Virus record (IMG/VR): IMGVR_UViG_3300030107_005477
Location: 1 to 36,900 of that record
Origin: a virus
Strand: one strand, 5' to 3'
DNA: 36,900 bases
This document shows, piece by piece, positions 30,864 through 36,900 of the stretch. The position numbers and the translations under genes were made by a program. Position 1 is the first letter of the stretch. The number at the start of each line of letters is the position of its first letter. A model generated the notes under the pieces. That model ran no database searches and was not told where the DNA came from. It saw nothing but the letters and a program-made list of their open reading frames with translations.

Positions 30864-32984
30864 ATGTTTACAGAGTCAGGTCATTTTTTTGTCACAGATT
30901 CAACTTTTACGATTGACCAATCGTGCCGATACAATCCGGGCGACAACCCAAAACTGAGTCGAACTCAGACGGAGGGAGATCGTCGGCAAGCAACCTTTAG
31001 CTGGTGGATAAAAAGATGTGGACTTGGAACGTCGCAAAGTCTTTTTGAGTCAGCTGGAGCTTATGAGGTTGTAAGATTTACAACTGGAGATCAATTGCTG
31101 GTTCGCAACAACAACAGCGACGTCACCACAAATCGCGTTTTTAGGGATGTCGGATCTTGGTATCACATTTTGGTCACACTAGACAATGATCAGGGGACAG
31201 CTAGTAATCGAACAAGAATTTTCGTGAATGGGGTAGAAGAAACATCTTTTGCTTCAGCCGCCTATCCCGCGTCAGGCGACTTTACGGACTTAAACGACAA
31301 TGGAAAACTGTGGCAATTCGGCTGTGCAAACGCCCACACCACTCCGACTAATGAGATTGATGGATATTTTGCGGAGTTTAATTATCTGGACGGAACGGCT
31401 GTTACTGACACAAGTTCTTTTGCAGAAACTAATTCTAATGGAATTTATGTTCCTATAAAGACCTCTTTAACTTACGGAACAAATGGATTGCAACTGCTGT
31501 TTGGTGATTCATCAGCGCTGGGTGATGACACAAGTGGTGAAGGAAATGATCTCACAAGTAGTGGTTTGGCAGCTGCAGATCAGGTCACGGATAGCCCAAC
31601 TAATAACTTCTGCACATGGAACGCAATGGACGCGGGTTCTGGAACGCTGAGTGACGGAAATCTAGTCCTGGCATCAACGACAGATCGTTCTGGCACGTTT
31701 GCGATGCGGAGTGGTAAATGGGCGTGGAAGATCACTACAGCGGCATCTGGTGCTTTTGGAATTGTGGCTGACAGTTTAACGGGAACTGAAACAACCTACA
31801 GTGCAGGAAGTGGGGAAGTTTTAGAATTTCAACTTGATCTGTCTGCTGGAACATTAGAAGTGAGTGTCGATGGAGGCAGCTATTCAAGTGTCGCATCTAG
31901 TCTATCAGGCATATTTTTTCCACTAGCAAAAGCGGCTTGCACAGCTGACTTTGGACAGAGTGGTTTTACTCGTGATGACACAACCTTCAATTATTTATCG
32001 ACCAGCAGTTTATCGCCAGCAGTTGAAGATAGCTCAACCGCTTTTCAGACTACTCTTTATACAGGTAATGGTTCTACACAATCCATTACAAATGGTGGCA
32101 ATTCAGACCTGCAACCAGATTTGATCTGGATAAAAAATCGTGATGCTTCAGACAGCAGTGTTATCACTGATGCTGTAAGAGGCGTTACAAAAATTTTAGC
32201 TTCTGATGCAAACACCGCTGAAGCGACAGACGCTGACACAATAACAGCATTTGCGTCAGACGGATTTGCTTTAGGTGCTGATGACAAGGTGAACACAAAC
32301 ACGGAAAAATATGTTTCTTGGAACTGGAAAGAATCAGCAACAAACGGATTTGATATTGTAAGTTTTACAGGCAATGCCACAGCCCGAACAATTTCACACT
32401 CACTTGGCGTTGCACCTCGGCTAATGATGGTCAAAAACTTAGCCGACTCTGATAATTGGGCGGTCTACCATGCGTCAATGGCAGCCGACCCACAGACAGA
32501 TTATTTAAGTTTGAATACTAATTCCAACATCACAGACGATAGCACAGTCTGGAATGACACAGCCCCAACAAGCTCAGTATTTTCTGTTGGCACAAGCAGC
32601 CTCACAAATGGAAATTCGGAAGCTATGATTGCGTATCTATTCGCAGAAGTGGATGGGTTAAGCAGTTTTAGAAAATACACAGGGAACTCAAATGCGAATG
32701 GAACTTTTGTGCACACAGGTCACAGACCTTCTCTAATCATTATAAAAGAATTAGCAACTGAGGATTGGGTCATTTATGACACAGCACGAAATGTAATTAA
32801 TGAATCAAAAACAGTTTTGAGGGTGGACAGCAACACCACCGAATATACAGGCTCTGGTCGTGAAATAGATATACTGAGCAATGGTTTTAAACTTAGAACC
32901 TCCAATGCCACGCTCAATTCTTCTGGTGATTTCATTTACATGAGCTGGTCAGAAACCCCTTTCAAAACCGCACTAGCGAGGTAA
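30864..32984 (+). CDS. Receptor-binding/tail fibre protein with LamG-like and DUF7483-like domains
   Basis: 706 residues, 6 nt after the fibre gene. The N-terminal third resembles a laminin-G/concanavalin-type sandwich: TFSWWIKRCGLGTSQSLFES, ...GSWYHILVTLDNDQG, FVNGVEETSF, IDGYFAEFNYLDGTAV. A middle SPRY-like stretch (GKWAWKITTAASGAFGIVAD) follows, then DUF7483-like modules (FTGNATARTISHSLGVAPRL, then KYTGNSNANGTFVHTGHRPS and LIIIKE). Such proteins bind surface glycans. Modular make-up and high Ser/Thr/Asp suggest fast evolution. Confidence 0.82.
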   Translation: MFTESGHFFVTDSTFTIDQSCRYNPGDNPKLSRTQTEGDRRQATFSWWIKRCGLGTSQSLFESAGAYEVVRFTTGDQLLVRNNNSDVTTNRVFRDVGSWYHILVTLDNDQGTASNRTRIFVNGVEETSFASAAYPASGDFTDLNDNGKLWQFGCANAHTTPTNEIDGYFAEFNYLDGTAVTDTSSFAETNSNGIYVPIKTSLTYGTNGLQLLFGDSSALGDDTSGEGNDLTSSGLAAADQVTDSPTNNFCTWNAMDAGSGTLSDGNLVLASTTDRSGTFAMRSGKWAWKITTAASGAFGIVADSLTGTETTYSAGSGEVLEFQLDLSAGTLEVSVDGGSYSSVASSLSGIFFPLAKAACTADFGQSGFTRDDTTFNYLSTSSLSPAVEDSSTAFQTTLYTGNGSTQSITNGGNSDLQPDLIWIKNRDASDSSVITDAVRGVTKILASDANTAEATDADTITAFASDGFALGADDKVNTNTEKYVSWNWKESATNGFDIVSFTGNATARTISHSLGVAPRLMMVKNLADSDNWAVYHASMAADPQTDYLSLNTNSNITDDSTVWNDTAPTSSVFSVGTSSLTNGNSEAMIAYLFAEVDGLSSFRKYTGNSNANGTFVHTGHRPSLIIIKELATEDWVIYDTARNVINESKTVLRVDSNTTEYTGSGREIDILSNGFKLRTSNATLNSSGDFIYMSWSETPFKTALAR

Positions 32985-32987
32985 AAA

Positions 32988-33473
32988 ATGTTTAAATATA
33001 AAGATCGTGTCATTCGACCAGGTGCTTCGTGGACGGATGATAACAACATTATTCATCCGAGAAACTGGCATATATGGTCAGCTGAAGATAAAAAGGCACA
33101 CGGTGTCACAGAAGTTGTTGAAGAAACACCACCCGACAGCCGCCTTTACAACTGGTCACAAAATTTAGATGGCACGATCAACAAAACTGCTAAATCACTT
33201 GATGACACAGGGTCAGGTGAAAACCTCGTTCGCGGGGTGCGGTGGCATCTGAAAGAAACTGTGAACAAACAGCAAAATGCGCTGCTTGCTTTAACGGATT
33301 GGTATGTCATTAGAAAATCCGACAAAGGCACAGCAATTCCTGACGCTGTGCAAGATCACCGAGATGCTATTCGTGCCAAGGGTGATGGAATGAAAACCTC
33401 AATTAATAATGCTGCTGACACAAACGCAGTCGCTAATATATTGCCTTCACTTTTTAACTGGCCAGAGGAGTAA
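32988..33473 (+). CDS. Tail-fibre-associated hypothetical protein
   Basis: 161 residues, 3 nt after the receptor-binding gene. The N-terminal part (MFKYKDRVIRPGASWTDDNN, ...IHPRNWHIWSAEDKKAHGV) and the C-terminal helix block (NALLALTDWYVIRKSDKGTA, IPDAVQDHRDAIRAKGDG) resemble tail-fibre assembly or DUF4376/XkdW-like proteins encoded after fibres. A chaperone or minor tail role is likely. The similarity is by pattern only. Confidence 0.68.
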   Translation: MFKYKDRVIRPGASWTDDNNIIHPRNWHIWSAEDKKAHGVTEVVEETPPDSRLYNWSQNLDGTINKTAKSLDDTGSGENLVRGVRWHLKETVNKQQNALLALTDWYVIRKSDKGTAIPDAVQDHRDAIRAKGDGMKTSINNAADTNAVANILPSLFNWPEE

Positions 33474-33478
33474 AATAG

Positions 33479-33694
33479 ATGTCTCATCACACCCCAATAC
33501 ACAAAGCAAAAAATTGGTTTCTGAGCAGAGCCAATGAAGCCTCGACCCTGGGAGGGATAGCAATCATTTGTCTTAGCCTGTCCGTCATTTTTGGGTTTTC
33601 AGTTTTAGCTTGGATCGGACTAGGCATTGCAGCTGCAAGCATTTTGCAATCTGATGGTAAATGTCAAAAGTGTAACAAGGGCAAGAAAAAATGA
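33479..33694 (+). CDS. Small membrane protein with CxxC, possible holin
   Basis: 71 residues. A long hydrophobic stretch (TLGGIAIICLSLSVIFGFSV, then LAWIGLGIAAASIL) can form two membrane helices. It ends with DGKCQKCNKGKKK, a short CxxC plus basic tail. It is the first gene of the lysis block and overlaps the next holin-like gene by 4 nt. Could be a pinholin or antiholin; not certain. Confidence 0.6.
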   Translation: MSHHTPIHKAKNWFLSRANEASTLGGIAIICLSLSVIFGFSVLAWIGLGIAAASILQSDGKCQKCNKGKKK

Positions 33695-34107
33695 TAGGTG
33701 CTTTACTTCCAATTTTGACACCACTAATTGGAGATGTTGTTAAGCGCATTTTGCCAGAGGATAAGGACAAGAGGGCTGATATTGAGCGCGAAATAAATAT
33801 GACGCTCCTTAAAAACTCACAGAGTATTGAAAACGCTGCGGCATCAGTTGTGTTAGCCGAGGCAAAATCAGAACACAAAATTACCGCAATTTGGCGGCCG
33901 CTGTTGATGATTACAATTACAGCCATAGTCGCGTGGAATTTTTTGTTTGCACAACTCATTGAATTGGCAGTGCATGTTTTTACTGGCGATCAGATTCCTC
34001 TCGCAATCGACCTACCTTCAGAGCTTTGGACATTATTAACAGTTGGCGTAGGTGGATACGTTGGTGGACGCAGCGCTGAAAAGTTTGCGAAAAACTGGAA
34101 AAAATAA
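33691..34107 (+). CDS. Holin, three-transmembrane (GTA-holin-like)
   Basis: 138 residues. IGALLPILTPLIGDVVKRIL is the first membrane segment, KITAIWRPLLMITITAIVAW continues with NFLFAQLIELAV as the second, and ELWTLLTVGVGGYVGGRSAE is the third. The WRP motif and the GVGGYVGGRSxEK end are hallmarks of the 3TM holin family. It forms holes in the inner membrane so the lysozyme at 34710-35138 can reach the wall. Overlaps the next gene at the stop. Confidence 0.88.
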   Translation: MIGALLPILTPLIGDVVKRILPEDKDKRADIEREINMTLLKNSQSIENAAASVVLAEAKSEHKITAIWRPLLMITITAIVAWNFLFAQLIELAVHVFTGDQIPLAIDLPSELWTLLTVGVGGYVGGRSAEKFAKNWKK

Positions 34108-34457
34108 TGGACATGGCTTTACTGAAAATGCTTATCCCTTTAGGCATTGTTGCTATCACAGCAATTATCGGTTACGCGAAATTGCAAGCTAAAAGTCAGC
34201 AGCACTCTGAGGCAATCAGTATGCTGGCTAAAGATGTTCAAAATCTGGAAAAGCAATCTAGTCATACGGTCACTCTGGTAGCCAAGATGGATCAGGCTGA
34301 AAGGAATGTGACTCAACTCTGGACGGCCCATGAAAGCGTAAATCAAAAATTGGAAGCCAGCGAAAGAAACATCACTTCTAAGTTGGAACGGCATCGTGAC
34401 AGGTTGGACGAAAGATTCATCGCCCTTCGAGAAAAAATTAACGGTGGTTCACACTGA
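34107..34457 (+). CDS. Membrane-anchored coiled-coil protein, probable inner-membrane spanin
   Basis: 116 residues. One N-terminal membrane segment (LKMLIPLGIVAITAIIGYAK) is followed by a long heptad-like helix (SEAISMLAKDVQNLEKQSSH, ...SERNITSKLERHRDRLDERF). This is the plan of Rz-type i-spanins, which couple inner and outer membranes in the last step of lysis. The gene sits between holin and lysozyme. No separate lipoprotein o-spanin was found, so the assignment is tentative. Confidence 0.6.
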   Translation: MDMALLKMLIPLGIVAITAIIGYAKLQAKSQQHSEAISMLAKDVQNLEKQSSHTVTLVAKMDQAERNVTQLWTAHESVNQKLEASERNITSKLERHRDRLDERFIALREKINGGSH

Positions 34458-34708
34458 TGGTGATGGAACTATGGGTTGGAATTGTTTTGATGTTTGGTTC
34501 AACCGAAAGCCAATTTAAAAATTCAATTCACACAATTAGCAGCCCCCCTTTTGCAAACGTAAAACTTTGTCAAAAATCAATTGAAAGCCAGGGCATGGAA
34601 ATTTACTTTAAAAGGTTTGCGCCACAAGGCTGGGTTTTAGGAAACTTGTTTTGTATTCCCTTGTTGCAAGATTATCAAATTGATTTGGGAAAATCGGTTA
34701 GTAAATGA
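34457..34708 (+). CDS. Hypothetical protein of the lysis cassette
   Basis: 83 residues, ATG overlapping the previous stop. A hydrophobic N-terminus (MVMELWVGIVLMFGSTESQF) could be a signal peptide. Three cysteines occur later (KLCQKSI, NLFCIPL). No lipobox is visible, so it is not a classical o-spanin lipoprotein, though it occupies that slot. Function not assigned. Confidence 0.5.
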   Translation: MVMELWVGIVLMFGSTESQFKNSIHTISSPPFANVKLCQKSIESQGMEIYFKRFAPQGWVLGNLFCIPLLQDYQIDLGKSVSK

Positions 34709-34709
34709 A

Positions 34710-35138
34710 ATGGTCAAATACCCTATTGACGAAATTCTAAGCAGTTTGAAGGCAGAGGAAGGATATTCTGCAACGTGCTATTTATGTTCGGCAGGGAAAC
34801 ACACTGTGGCATACGGCAGAAATATATCTCCTGGTGGAATAGGTATTTCCAAGGAAGAAGCTGATTATCTTTTGAGAAATGATGTCAATCGAACAATCAA
34901 AGAATGCCAGAATTTTAAATGGTTTGATAAACTCGATTCACAACGTCAAAGTGTCATAGTTCAGCTTTGTTTTCAATTAGGTTACCCTGCCCTCTCAACG
35001 TTTCATCTAATGCTTGCTGCCCTGTCACAATCTCCACCCGATTTTAAAACAGCTGCAGCCGAATTGCTTGATTCAAAATTTGCTAAACAAGATACGCCAG
35101 CAAGAGCGAAACGTATGGCACAGCAACTCGCAGGATAG
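34710..35138 (+). CDS. Endolysin, T4-type lysozyme (GH24) with Glu-Cys-Thr catalytic triad
   Basis: 142 residues from ATG 34710. The lysozyme active-site stretch EGYSATCYLCSAGKHTVAYG aligns with EGxxxxxYxDxxGxxTIGYG. Here the usual catalytic Asp is Cys (the C of YLC), while Glu and Thr are kept, as in some natural phage lysozymes. C-terminal RQSVIVQLCFQLGYPALSTF matches the family core. No signal peptide or signal-anchor helix is present, so export depends on the holin. It cleaves peptidoglycan. Confidence 0.88.
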   Translation: MVKYPIDEILSSLKAEEGYSATCYLCSAGKHTVAYGRNISPGGIGISKEEADYLLRNDVNRTIKECQNFKWFDKLDSQRQSVIVQLCFQLGYPALSTFHLMLAALSQSPPDFKTAAAELLDSKFAKQDTPARAKRMAQQLAG

Positions 35139-35140
35139 TC

Positions 35141-36220
35141 ATGGCAAACAAAGCCCTCACAGATGAGCTTTGCAGACAAACCTTAGAAGCCATCGAAATT
35201 TACGGTAACACAAGTGCAGCTGCTGCTGGTCTAAAAATTAATCGGTCAACTTTTGAAAACCGAGTGCGGGTTGCCAAAGAAAGGTTTGCTGCAGCAGCAC
35301 CGAAGGATGTGGAGCTACCCACTTTTCCAAGTGATGATATTCCAATTGTCGAAATTCTCGACACGATGGAAAAACGTTTTTCAAAACGTGCAGAAGCACA
35401 AGCCGCAAAAAAATGGTTTACGGTCAAAGTAAAAAATAGTGATCCAATGGGTCTGTGTTTCATTGGTGATCCACACATCGATTCTAACGGCTGTAACATT
35501 TCGTTGTTGCGAAGAGACATTGAGTTGATGAATCAGCCCGGCATGTTCTGTGTGAACCTCGGAGACACAACCGATGGTGATTGGCCAGGCCGCTTAATGA
35601 AACTCCATGCACAATCTGACCAAAGCATCACGACAGCTCGACGCTTAGCCGATTGGTTTCTGAATGACACTGGACTGCGCTGGCTTGCGATTCTGATCGG
35701 AAATCACGATGCCTGGGGTGAAGGCGCTGAGATTTTACGAAGGATGAATGTGCAAAAGATTCCAATGATGGACTGGTCGGCACATTGGAAAATAAAATTT
35801 AGCAACGAGCGCGAATGCAAGATTATCACAGCACATGATTTCCCTGGGCATTCGATGTGGAATAGCCTCCACGCAAACCAGCGTGCAGCAACAACAAGCA
35901 CCGATGCACATATTTATGCCAGTGGTCATAAACATAATTGGGCGATGCATCAGGAAGAAAATGCACATCGAGAATTTGTGTATTGGCTGGTGCGTGCCAG
36001 AGGCTATAAATATATAGACAGTTATGCGGATAAATTGGGCTATGCTTCTCAGCAACACGGAGCAACGATCTGTGCGATCATTGATCCAAAAGCCAGCAGC
36101 GAAGCGAGGTTTGTAACTTGTTTTGCAGACCTTGAAGAAGCATCAGACTATCTAAAGTTCAAACGCCAAACATCAAAACGTGCAAGTGAAATTTTAAAAA
36201 ATGCCAAAACGTGCAAGTGA
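35141..36220 (+). CDS. Calcineurin-like metallophosphoesterase with N-terminal HTH
   Basis: 359 residues. Residues about 1-50 form a helix-turn-helix (TLEAIEIYGNTSAAAAGLKI, NRSTFENRVRVA). The phosphoesterase motifs then follow in order: CFIGDPHID, VNLGDTTDG, ILIGNHDAWG, TAHDFPGHS, and YASGHKHNW. These supply all metal ligands. Similar proteins are common at the end of the lysis region in marine podoviruses, with unknown substrate. The last codons lie in a 31-bp tandem duplication. The open frame ends NAKTCK, whereas the single-copy sequence would end ILKNAN. Confidence 0.87.
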   Translation: MANKALTDELCRQTLEAIEIYGNTSAAAAGLKINRSTFENRVRVAKERFAAAAPKDVELPTFPSDDIPIVEILDTMEKRFSKRAEAQAAKKWFTVKVKNSDPMGLCFIGDPHIDSNGCNISLLRRDIELMNQPGMFCVNLGDTTDGDWPGRLMKLHAQSDQSITTARRLADWFLNDTGLRWLAILIGNHDAWGEGAEILRRMNVQKIPMMDWSAHWKIKFSNERECKIITAHDFPGHSMWNSLHANQRAATTSTDAHIYASGHKHNWAMHQEENAHREFVYWLVRARGYKYIDSYADKLGYASQQHGATICAIIDPKASSEARFVTCFADLEEASDYLKFKRQTSKRASEILKNAKTCK

Positions 36221-36272
36221 AATTTTAAAAAATGCCAATTAAATTTTAAAAAAAGCAAAAACGTGCAAGTGA
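36175..36272 (+). repeat. Tandem 31-bp duplication plus degenerate third copy
   Basis: 36175-36205 and 36206-36236 are identical 31-bp units beginning AAAACGTGCAAGTGAAATTT. A third, imperfect copy covers part of 36241-36272. The first unit is coding (KRASEILKNA); the second shifts frame and ends the metallophosphoesterase at 36220. Each unit contains TGCAAG, the reverse complement of the CTTGCA repeats downstream. Confidence 0.9.
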
Positions 36273-36447
36273 GTGAGGGTTTTTTGCTTGCAGATTGCTT
36301 GCAGATTGCTTGCACGCGACACGTTTGTATTGCCAAATCACCGTTCGTATCATAGAATCACATTAGGTGATGTTGTTACGTGTTACAAAGCAAAAGGTGA
36401 GGGTTTCTGTGGGTTTCGTTGGTGTTAATTGGTATCAGTTAGTTTGT
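36221..36447. other. Non-coding left arm of the attachment region
   Basis: No gene is seen. It contains the end of the 31-bp repeats, the CTTGCAGATT-type repeats (36286-36314), and a small palindrome ATCAC-ATTAG-GTGAT (36357-36371). The sequence leads directly to the tRNA-Asn gene. AT-rich with repeated motifs on both sides of the tRNA, it has the make-up of a phage attP region. Confidence 0.6.
36286..36314 (+). repeat. CTTGCAGATT direct repeats, left of the tRNA
   Basis: GCTTGCAGATT occurs at 36286-36296 and 36297-36307, then GCTTGCA at 36308-36314. The 11-bp spacing puts the copies on the same helical face. Matching copies lie to the right of the tRNA at 36571-36590, suggesting arm-type binding sites for integrase or excisionase. 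Confidence 0.75.
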
Positions 36448-36523
36448 TCCCCGGTAGCTCAGTTGGTAGAGCGCCCGGCTGTTAACCGATTTGTCGCTGG
36501 TTCGAGTCCGGCCCGGGGAGCCA
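36448..36523 (+). tRNA. tRNA-Asn (anticodon GTT), likely part of attP
   Basis: 76 nt including an encoded CCA. The acceptor stem TCCCCGG/CCGGGGA is perfect, the D arm is GCTC...GAGC, the anticodon loop CTGTTAA gives GUU, and the T arm has GCTGG/CCGGC with GTTCGAGTC. The discriminator is G. The anticodon stem pairs only three of five positions (CCCGG against CCGAT), with two outer mismatches, so function as a tRNA is doubtful or reduced. Tyrosine integrases commonly use tRNA genes as attachment sites; the integrase gene starts 245 nt downstream. Confidence 0.85.
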
Positions 36524-36529
36524 ACATTT

Positions 36530-36567
36530 CCGCCACTTTTATGAACACTAGTTTAAGAGAGTGGCGG
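36530..36567. repeat. 8-bp inverted repeat after the tRNA
   Basis: CCGCCACT (36530-36537) and AGTGGCGG (36560-36567) are perfect complements separated by 22 nt, directly downstream of the tRNA 3' end. It may mark the transcript end of the tRNA or a protein site in attP. No T run follows, so it is not a standard terminator. Confidence 0.55.
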
Positions 36568-36570
36568 TCT

Positions 36571-36590
36571 ACTTGCAGATTACTTGCAGA
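36571..36590 (+). repeat. CTTGCAGA direct repeats, right of the tRNA
   Basis: ACTTGCAGATT (36571-36581) and ACTTGCAGA (36582-36590) share the motif and 11-bp spacing with the left group at 36286-36314. Presence on both sides of the tRNA is the arrangement expected for integrase arm sites. Confidence 0.72.
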
Positions 36591-36625
36591 CGTTTTTTTC
36601 ATTCTCTCCTCCCCTTTTCAAAAAA

Positions 36626-36704
36626 ACCGCTTTGTCACAAAAATAATTTTTTCTCACAACAAAAAAAACCGCTTTGTCGCTAAAAAAAAACCGCTTTGTC
36701 GCTA
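36626..36704 (+). repeat. Three ACCGCTTTGTC repeats resembling the tRNA anticodon-arm region
   Basis: Copies start at 36626, 36668 and 36690, each preceded by an A run. Copies 2 and 3 read AACCGCTTTGTCGCT. The tRNA has AACCGATTTGTCGCT at 36484-36498, a single mismatch. They lie between the tRNA and the integrase promoter, so the integrase may bind them, for instance for autoregulation, or they may be remnants of attachment cores. Confidence 0.75.
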
Positions 36705-36734
36705 TTGCAATGTCACCTACAGTTACTATATGAT
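36705..36734 (+). promoter_or_regulatory. Putative integrase promoter
   Basis: TTGCAA (36705-36710) and TATGAT (36729-36734) with an 18-nt spacer; TATATG two bases earlier gives 16 nt. It lies immediately downstream of the third ACCGCTTTGTC repeat and 35 nt before the integrase ATG. Confidence 0.5.
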
Positions 36735-36747
36735 GCTTGTGAAGCAT
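36733..36747. promoter_or_regulatory. Palindrome ATGCTT-GTG-AAGCAT at the integrase start site
   Basis: A perfect 6-bp inverted repeat overlaps the -10 box and the expected transcription start of the integrase gene. It is positioned to act as a repressor site or a 5' hairpin in the mRNA. Confidence 0.5.
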
Positions 36748-36768
36748 ATTTAACCTGGAGGAAGCACA

Positions 36769-36900
36769 ATGCAAGTAGAACCACGTTATCGAAAAAGTAT
36801 AAAGAAGTGGGTTGTTGACACCCGCGCTAAAGGCATCAAAAAATTAAATGGTGGTGTTGGTGAACAAAAAGAATTTGTTTGCAAAGAAGCAGCTGACGCA
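36769..36900 (+). CDS. int: Tyrosine integrase, N-terminal part (continues at position 1)
   Basis: ATG at 36769 lies 7 nt after a GGAGG ribosome binding site (36757-36761). It opens MQVEPRYRKSIKKWVVDTRA, which runs into the frame that starts the window. The final base of the window differs from the left copy (GCA versus GCT), but both encode Ala. This start is chosen because of the ribosome binding site and because the upstream region holds only repeats and promoter-like sequence. Joined with 1-1212, the integrase is complete. Confidence 0.92.
   Translation, partial: MQVEPRYRKSIKKWVVDTRAKGIKKLNGGVGEQKEFVCKEAADA

Noticed and set aside
29628-32984. Diversity-generating retroelement target in the fibre genes
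   Set aside because: No reverse transcriptase gene and no template-repeat copy of the fibre 3' end was seen.
36175-36314. CRISPR-like array
   Set aside because: Units are directly adjacent or overlap coding sequence, have no unique spacers of constant length, and no cas genes are present.

Overview
The window is a complete, circularly closed genome of a temperate tailed phage with a podovirus (T7-like) virion plan. The first 98 bases recur exactly at the right end (36802-36899), and the integrase gene runs across that junction (start 36769, stop 1212). The unique genome is therefore about 36.8 kb. The host cannot be named from the sequence. A tRNA-Asn-like gene beside the integrase, moderate GC and gene families common in marine phages fit an aquatic proteobacterial host, but that is inference.

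Layout: (1) Attachment/integration block, 36221-1253: repeats, a tRNA-Asn gene, more repeats, an integrase promoter, the tyrosine integrase and its terminator. (2) Leftward operon, 5733-1252: a winged-helix-like protein, an XRE regulator, a PD-(D/E)XK exonuclease, an ERF single-strand annealing protein, an excisionase-like small HTH protein and several small proteins. (3) Rightward early operon, 5863-9152: VRR-NUC nuclease, double-HTH regulator, C5-cytosine methyltransferase (with a long second open frame), an adenine-type methyltransferase and small helix-turn-helix or membrane proteins. (4) A promoter-palindrome-terminator cassette at 9145-9264 before the late genes. (5) Late genes, 9274-29609: small and large terminase, T7-like portal, scaffold, major capsid protein, decoration-like protein, 2OG-Fe(II) oxygenase, tail tubular proteins A and B, and a set of internal virion proteins. 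(6) Tail fibres, lysis cassette and a metallophosphoesterase, 29628-36220. No DNA polymerase, primase, helicase or phage RNA polymerase was found, so replication and transcription must rely on the host.

The most striking element is the major capsid gene (15787-17048). It is broken by two in-frame-stop-containing inserts that fold as very small group I introns: 191 nt (15945-16135) and 207 nt (16580-16786). Both follow a CGGU exon end. Both have a G.U wobble in P1 at the splice site, recognisable P2, P3, P7, P8 and GAAA-capped P9 helices, a terminal G, and no homing endonuclease. P2, P3, P7 and P8 are kept by compensatory base changes between the two copies. Precise removal gives a continuous 287-residue capsid protein. 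Just upstream, 15629-15765 can fold into a multi-branched leader RNA closed by a perfect 9-bp helix.

Other notable points are the second open frame inside the cytosine methyltransferase gene, a tRNA-Asn with an imperfect anticodon stem whose 3' half is echoed by three repeats in front of the integrase, CTTGCA-type repeats on both sides of that tRNA (probable integrase arm sites), and a 31-bp tandem duplication that changed the C-terminus of the metallophosphoesterase.
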